DNA of 10,607 nucleotides, taken from assembly GCA_002304785.1 (NCBI GenBank), contig DBMG01000177.1:12123-22729 (forward strand), written 5' to 3'. Position 1 is the first letter of the stretch; each line of letters begins with the position of its first letter. The translations under genes were made by a program, and so were the position numbers. Source of the stretch: Candidatus Accumulibacter sp. UBA704. Its GTDB lineage: Bacteria > Pseudomonadota > Gammaproteobacteria > Burkholderiales > Rhodocyclaceae. Positions 6,611 to 10,607 of the stretch are shown here, piece after piece. Under the pieces are notes generated by a model. The model ran no database searches and was not told the origin of the DNA. It saw only the letters and a list, made by a program, of their open reading frames with translations.

Positions 6611-8677
6611 TCACGTCCCTTTGAGGCGTCCGAGCGCCTGTTCGGCAGCTTCGTCGAAGAGCGAGGTGTTCGACACGACGCGAGCCGTTCCAGTCTGCAG
6701 CTGGTGTTCGAGCAATTGCGGCGCCAGCGCCACGGCATAACCCCACTCCGGGTTGTGCAGGAGAATCGTTCGCGATTTTTCTCCCTGCCAGCAGTACCGG
6801 CCGCACAGGCTGGTGCCATCGGGCATGGCGAACTTGAGCCAGTCTCCTGGGGCGGTCGCCGATTTTCCGGAGCGCCAGGGCGAAGCCTGGTGCTCCGGTT
6901 GTCCCAGATACTGCACGATATTTCCCTGCGCCTCAAGGATGCGAACCCGCTGGGGAAGCGCCGTTGCCTTCGGCTGGGCGGGCCGCGCTTGCGGCGGCGG
7001 GCTGCCCGACGGTCGGCCACGCAGCGCGCCGGTTTGCAGGGCGAAACACGCGTCCAGGAACGGCTTTCTTGCTTCCTGTGGTACGCCGATCTTGTCCAGC
7101 CCGGCGGCGATTTTCTTGATTAGCGCGGGAATGATCGCCGTCAGTTTCTGGCGTTCTTCCGGCGTCTGTTTGGGCTGGATGCTCCACAACAGGTATTCGA
7201 TGGTGGCTTCGCCTTCCTTCCAGCCCGTACCGCCGGTGCCTTCCTCGAGGCATGCGTCCTGCATGAGTCGCACCCAGTGCGCCGAGAGGAAATCCACGAT
7301 GGCGGGTTCGCTGGTCCTGGCGAGAGTCTTCTGCAGCCAGTCCTGGGCGCAGGCCAGCGCATTCTCGCGGCTTTCGTGTGCCACCACTTGCCGGACGAAC
7401 GGCTGCGCCCCGGCTTGAACGGCTTCGTCACGCCTGGTGATCAGGCCGTCCAGCTCGGCGAGATGCGGCGTCAGGTCGCCGTCCTTGCTCTCCAGCGCCG
7501 TTCGGGCGGCATCGGCCACCTTGGCAAGACCCAGGCACAACGGGTCGTCGCGGGTAATGTTTTGCGGCAGGCCGACGGAGGCCCGGGCCATGCGGTTGAT
7601 CAATTGGCGAGCCGGGTGCCGGTTGTCGGCAAAAAACGCCGGGTCGAGGATGGCTCGCTTGAGCAGCGGAATCTGCAGGCGGCCGAGGAGTGTCTTGACG
7701 ACGTCGGGGAGGTCGGGCGATGCGAAAACGGCCTCGAAAATGAGCGAGAGCGTATCCAGGATGATCGCCGTCGGCTTGCCCGCGGGCAGATCGAGGTCCT
7801 GCGAGCGCAGCAGGCGAGGGGATGCGGAGACGCTGTCGTCGCCCGTGTGCGGTTGCAGCATCGCCGAAGCCTGTTGCCGCTCGATGGCGCCCAAGCGTTC
7901 GAAGAGGTGGCCAAGCATGACCATGGCCGAGGCGTCGATGGCGAAGTTGCTGCCCGCGCCGCTGCCGCCGAACCCGCCGGAGAACGGGATGTCGCTTCCG
8001 AGTTGTTGTTGCATCGTCTGCTGCAGTGCCGCCAGGGCGTTGCCTGAACCGGTTCCCATGGCGCTTCCCGTTGCGTTGCCCTGGCCGGGCCCGGACGGCG
8101 CGCGAGCGCTTCCGGCCTGCCGGATCAACTGTACCGGTGCGGGCTCGACACCATGGCGCTCGAGCAACCCATTTATCTCCAGATAGATTTCGGGAAGCTT
8201 GAGCTTGAGCATTTCTTCGATGCGCTCCAGCCGTTCGAACTGCTGTTCGAGAGTGCCGCCGCTTTCCAGGCAGAGGGTCCACAGTCCGCGCCGGATCGTT
8301 TCCAGGCCTACCGGGTTGTCATCCGGCGTCATGCGCGGCCGCTGCAGCAGGGTCATGTAGCGCAGTTGCGCGCGCCAGTGATCGATGTGCTCGTCGTCCT
8401 TGAGGTGGCTGGCGATGTCGCCGATGCGAATGTCGAGTTCAAGATCGTCGTTGCCGACCAGCGAGATGCGCGACGCCGTCAGGCCTCGGGTCTGCTCGAA
8501 CCCCTCCTGTTGCTGCGCCGACGCCAGTTCGTCGTGTGCTTCGCCGATTTCGTGGCCCATGGCGTCCAGGACCCGTGCGTCGATGATCCCGCATTGCCTG
8601 GCGATGTCGGAGATGCGGCGCACGAGAAGGTCGCGGCATTCGTTCAGGATGAAGAAGGGGTCAGATAAATGTGCCAT
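6611..8677 (-). CDS. DUF1631 family protein of unknown function
   Basis: The 688-residue product matches the DUF1631 family, large proteins of beta- and gammaproteobacteria with no established activity. An N-terminal helical region (1-185) contains DDLELDIRIGDIASHL and QLRYMTLLQRPRMTPDDNPVG. A Gly/Ser/Ala-rich linker follows (about 189-245). The family hallmark IFEAVFASPDLPDVVKTLL, then LQIPLLKRAILDPAFFADNRHPARQLINRMA, spans 313-364. A second low-complexity proline linker (553-575) leads to a C-terminal beta-rich segment with GDWLKFAMPDG (611-621) and CGRYCW (625-630), which in this family resembles a PilZ-like or beta-barrel module (inference). No signal peptide or membrane segment is seen, so it is probably cytoplasmic. 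ATG 8677 is used; an adjacent in-frame TTG at 8680 is possible. The upstream ribosome site is weak (GAG). It starts 12 bases after the lipoprotein gene stop, suggesting co-transcription. Some databases mislabel this family as thymidine phosphorylase; nothing here supports that. Confidence 0.9.
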   Translation of the reverse strand: MAHLSDPFFILNECRDLLVRRISDIARQCGIIDARVLDAMGHEIGEAHDELASAQQQEGFEQTRGLTASRISLVGNDDLELDIRIGDIASHLKDDEHIDHWRAQLRYMTLLQRPRMTPDDNPVGLETIRRGLWTLCLESGGTLEQQFERLERIEEMLKLKLPEIYLEINGLLERHGVEPAPVQLIRQAGSARAPSGPGQGNATGSAMGTGSGNALAALQQTMQQQLGSDIPFSGGFGGSGAGSNFAIDASAMVMLGHLFERLGAIERQQASAMLQPHTGDDSVSASPRLLRSQDLDLPAGKPTAIILDTLSLIFEAVFASPDLPDVVKTLLGRLQIPLLKRAILDPAFFADNRHPARQLINRMARASVGLPQNITRDDPLCLGLAKVADAARTALESKDGDLTPHLAELDGLITRRDEAVQAGAQPFVRQVVAHESRENALACAQDWLQKTLARTSEPAIVDFLSAHWVRLMQDACLEEGTGGTGWKEGEATIEYLLWSIQPKQTPEERQKLTAIIPALIKKIAAGLDKIGVPQEARKPFLDACFALQTGALRGRPSGSPPPQARPAQPKATALPQRVRILEAQGNIVQYLGQPEHQASPWRSGKSATAPGDWLKFAMPDGTSLCGRYCWQGEKSRTILLHNPEWGYAVALAPQLLEHQLQTGTARVVSNTSLFDEAAEQALGRLKGT

Positions 8678-8689
8678 CAAGCTGCTGGC

Positions 8690-9049
8690 TCATTGTTTTT
8701 CGGCAGGCTTCTTGCCGGCTACCGGGGCGTCTGCCGCAACCCGCCTTTTTGCGCCCGGGGGAGAGACCGGTGGGAGTTGGGGCTCGACCGTTTCCAGCTT
8801 GTTCTCGCGCATGTAGGCGTCCATGTCCCGCCAGCCTTCGTAGGTCGACGCCTTGGGTACCCAAGAGTAGATCGCGTAGCAATCCTCGATGGCGCGGCCG
8901 GACTGCCGGCACGCGCCGCCCACCGCGCGGCCTTCGGCATCGGCTTTGGCCGCCTTGGCTGCCGGATCTTCGATGCCCATTTGCTGTTGGATGATGTCGC
9001 ATCCGGGCAGTGCAACGGCCAGTACCGCAGCAATCAGGAGCGTTCGCAT
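8690..9049 (-). CDS. Small predicted lipoprotein of unknown function
   Basis: The product is 119 residues. Residues 1-16 (MRTLLIAAVLAVALPG) form a short lipoprotein-like signal sequence with the lipidated cysteine at C17. The lipobox LPGC has proline at -2, which is not canonical. Asp at +2 (D18) would, by the E. coli Lol rule, favour inner-membrane retention. The mature part has a charged linker, then a conserved-looking core with two cysteines (C47 in GACRQSGR and C57 in IEDCY) and GWRDMDAYMRENKLE (72-86), and a Pro/Ala/Lys-rich tail. I recall similar short proteins in other Betaproteobacteria, always without assigned function. Start 9049 is chosen over an in-frame ATG at 9079 because it begins the signal peptide directly; GGA at 5 nt is a weak ribosome site. 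It is first in a probable unit with the DUF1631 gene and is divergent from the solute-binding protein gene. Confidence 0.8.
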   Translation of the reverse strand: MRTLLIAAVLAVALPGCDIIQQQMGIEDPAAKAAKADAEGRAVGGACRQSGRAIEDCYAIYSWVPKASTYEGWRDMDAYMRENKLETVEPQLPPVSPPGAKRRVAADAPVAGKKPAEKQ

Positions 9050-9179
9050 CGAGGTCCAAGACGTCTCTGGCACGATCATTTTCGGGAGTGGTGGAAATAA
9101 ACGGCATTTCTACCATAAATCACGGTTGCACGGGGGGCGCCAAACGATCGGGGGGGCTATTCAAACTCGTTTCAGCGCC

Positions 9180-9185
9180 TATAAT
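9180..9185 (+). promoter_or_regulatory. Candidate -10 element (TATAAT) of the solute-binding protein gene
   Basis: A perfect TATAAT would start transcription near 9192 and give a leader of about 28 nt ending in a strong ribosome site. The expected -35 position (9157-9162, CTATTC) is poor. Just upstream are two long G-runs (9132-9137 and 9150-9156), so activator dependence is possible. Confidence 0.55.
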
Positions 9186-9207
9186 TCGACCCTTGATTTT
9201 TCAGTTC

Positions 9208-9213
9208 GGAGGA
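9208..9213 (+). promoter_or_regulatory. Strong Shine-Dalgarno GGAGGA of the solute-binding protein gene
   Basis: GGAGGA lies 6 nt before ATG 9220 and is the best ribosome site in the window. It fixes the start at 9220 rather than at in-frame codons further upstream, and suggests high expression, as is usual for periplasmic binding proteins. Confidence 0.85.
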
Positions 9214-9219
9214 AAAGCC

Positions 9220-10488
9220 ATGCTTTTTTCCAGAGTAGTGTTTGTCTCGTGCGCGATGGCGCTTTCCTTCTCGTTGCAGGCTGCCCCCGCTGCGAATACG
9301 GGCCCTGTGACCATCGAATTGTCGCATCAGCTCGACGAGGTGCAAGCCGAGCGTCTTGAGCCACTGGTCGAGAATTTCAACAAGCAGAACAAGGACGTTC
9401 AGGTGACGCTGGTGCGCCGGGTCGAAGGCGACGCGCCGCGGCAGATCAACCTCGTGACACGCGAGGAATATTCGCGATTCATGGCCAGCAAAGCCGATTT
9501 CAAGCCGCTGCATCAGGTCATGCGCGAGGCCAAGGTTTCGTTCGATACCTCCAAGCTCGCGCCCGAATTGCGCGACGGTCTGGTGGATTCCAAGGGGCAG
9601 TTGTTCGCCCTTCCGGTGGCCTTTTCGACTCCGGTGCTGTATATCAATAAGGACGCATTCAGGAAGGCCGGTCTCGATCCCGAGTCGCCACCCAAAACGT
9701 GGGCCGACACGCAGGATGCGGCGGGCAAGCTGGTTGCCGCGGGAAGCCAGTGCCCGTACACGACGTCCTGGCCGGCGTGGATCCTGATCGACAACATCAG
9801 CGCCTGGAACGGTGCCGATGTTAATGATGCCAAGGGCAACCTGGCATTCAACGGATTGTTGCAGATCAAGCACGTGGCCATGATGGCCACTTGGTACAAG
9901 AGCAAGTATTTTTCCTATTTCGGTCGTCGCGACGAGGCGGACCGGCGGTTCGCCAACGGCGAATGCGGCATGCTCACCAGTTCGTCAGCGCTGTACGCCA
10001 AGCTCACGGAAAGCGGGAAATTCGATGTCGGGGTGTCCTCGTTGCCGTATCACGACGATGTGCGTGGCGCGCCGCAGAATACCCTGGCCGATGGAGCTTC
10101 GCTCTGGGTGGCCGGGGGACTGAAACTGGCGGAAACCAAGGGGGTGGCCAAATTCGTCAACTATGTGCTCGGGCCGGAAGTGCAGATCGGTCTGACCCTG
10201 GCCGGCGGCTTCCTGCCGATGACCAGCGTGGCTCGCGCCGCCGCCGGCAGCAAATTGATGAAGGCCGATCTTGACGGCTTGCACGTGGCCTACGAGCAAC
10301 TCAAGGGCAAAACGTCCGTGCCGACGGTTCGCGTCTCCCAGATGGAGTCGGTGCGCCGGATCGTCGAGGAGGAACTGGAATCGGTCTGGGCCAACCGCAA
10401 GCCGGCCAAGGAAGCTCTGGATAATGCCGTGCAACGCGGGAATGCCGCGTTGCAGACGCTTATGGCCAAGGCCAGAATGGGCCGGTAG
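9220..10488 (+). CDS. Periplasmic solute-binding protein of ABC importer, UgpB-like (family 1)
   Basis: This 422-residue protein has a Sec signal peptide (1-21, cleavage probably after SLQA) and a family 1 solute-binding fold. It aligns closely with recalled E. coli UgpB, the sn-glycerol-3-phosphate binding protein: FSTPVLYINKDAFRKAGLDP (135-154), PPKTW (157-161), W184 and W187 in SWPAW, ISAWNG, FSYFGRRDE (231-239), ANGECGM, DGASLWV (291-297), GFLP (330-333), and R371 followed by VEEELESVW. Conserved cysteines C178 and C249 are present. It is about 13 residues shorter between residues 60 and 75, where UgpB has a helix carrying a ligand tyrosine; a ligand glutamate position appears to be R81 and a further tyrosine is F331. 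The substrate may therefore not be glycerol-3-phosphate. No permease or ATPase gene adjoins it and a terminator follows, so it seems monocistronic. Family assignment is strong; ligand is unknown, hence no symbol. Confidence 0.93.
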   Translation: MLFSRVVFVSCAMALSFSLQAAPAANTGPVTIELSHQLDEVQAERLEPLVENFNKQNKDVQVTLVRRVEGDAPRQINLVTREEYSRFMASKADFKPLHQVMREAKVSFDTSKLAPELRDGLVDSKGQLFALPVAFSTPVLYINKDAFRKAGLDPESPPKTWADTQDAAGKLVAAGSQCPYTTSWPAWILIDNISAWNGADVNDAKGNLAFNGLLQIKHVAMMATWYKSKYFSYFGRRDEADRRFANGECGMLTSSSALYAKLTESGKFDVGVSSLPYHDDVRGAPQNTLADGASLWVAGGLKLAETKGVAKFVNYVLGPEVQIGLTLAGGFLPMTSVARAAAGSKLMKADLDGLHVAYEQLKGKTSVPTVRVSQMESVRRIVEEELESVWANRKPAKEALDNAVQRGNAALQTLMAKARMGR

Positions 10489-10580
10489 CCGGGGGGCGAG
10501 ACTCGGGCGACGTGCGATCCCGACCGTTGTGGCGGGGGATTGTTCGCCAGGAAATGCGTCAGAACCCCAAGAGAAACGAG

Positions 10581-10607
10581 AAAACCCGCTACGGCGGGTT
10601 TTTTATT
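10581..10607 (+). terminator. Rho-independent terminator after the solute-binding protein gene
   Basis: AAAACCCGC, loop TACG, GCGGGTTTT is a 9-bp perfect stem with a GC core and a run of six T residues ending at 10604, about 92 bases past the stop codon. The plus-strand T-run is the better one, so it most likely ends the solute-binding protein transcript; the A-rich 5' flank could give weak bidirectional function for a gene beyond the edge. The preceding gap (10489-10580) holds nothing else I can identify. Confidence 0.9.

Noticed and set aside
6605..6617. Dyad GACGT-TTC-ACGTC across the DUF1631 stop codon
   Set aside because: Five-base arms with no T-run; expected by chance in a window of this size.
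7277..8047. Plus-strand open frame of 256 codons, with overlapping shadows on both strands
   Set aside because: Entirely inside the DUF1631 gene, whose minus-strand frame is continuous and family-supported.
9010..9219. Upstream extension of the solute-binding protein frame to 9010
   Set aside because: It would read antisense through the lipoprotein start and place the signal peptide internally. GGAGGA and the signal peptide fix the start at 9220.

Overview
The window is GC-rich bacterial DNA, packed with intact protein-coding genes. Gene content and protein style suggest a betaproteobacterium, perhaps in the Rhodocyclales (Dechloromonas/Azonexus-like). The pointers are an RhlE helicase with a basic tail ending in an AALLGG motif, a DUF1631 protein, a PduO-type cobalamin adenosyltransferase and a DUF2126 transglutaminase. 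This placement is inferred from recalled family resemblance and was not computed. I see no rRNA, tRNA, CRISPR array, IS element or prophage gene. No gene-free stretch exceeds 300 bases.

Layout from left to right. (1) Positions 1-3118 on the minus strand hold a GTG-initiated transglutaminase/DUF2126 putative amidoligase, cut by the left edge. Upstream of it lies an ATP:cob(I)alamin adenosyltransferase gene. The 176-base gap between them has several dyads, including an 11-bp perfect stem-loop that abuts the GTG and buries its Shine-Dalgarno sequence. (2) Positions 3253-5034 on the plus strand hold an HDOD-domain signalling protein and then a PPM/PP2C-type protein phosphatase. (3) Positions 5054-6493 on the minus strand hold the RhlE-type DEAD-box RNA helicase, convergent with the phosphatase and 19 bases from it. 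(4) Positions 6611-9049 on the minus strand hold a probable two-gene unit: a small predicted lipoprotein followed 12 bases later by a 688-residue DUF1631 protein. (5) Positions 9220-10488 on the plus strand hold a periplasmic solute-binding protein of the UgpB type, standing alone and followed by a strong Rho-independent terminator at the right edge.

Most of this looks like ordinary chromosomal housekeeping and signalling DNA, and I do not see a complete novel defence or mobile system. The parts most worth a second look are: the RBS-occluding hairpin on the transglutaminase/amidoligase gene, whose family belongs to a predicted but biochemically uncharacterised peptide-modification system; the UgpB-like binding protein, which appears to have lost a helix and ligand contacts; and the lipoprotein-DUF1631 pair of unknown function.
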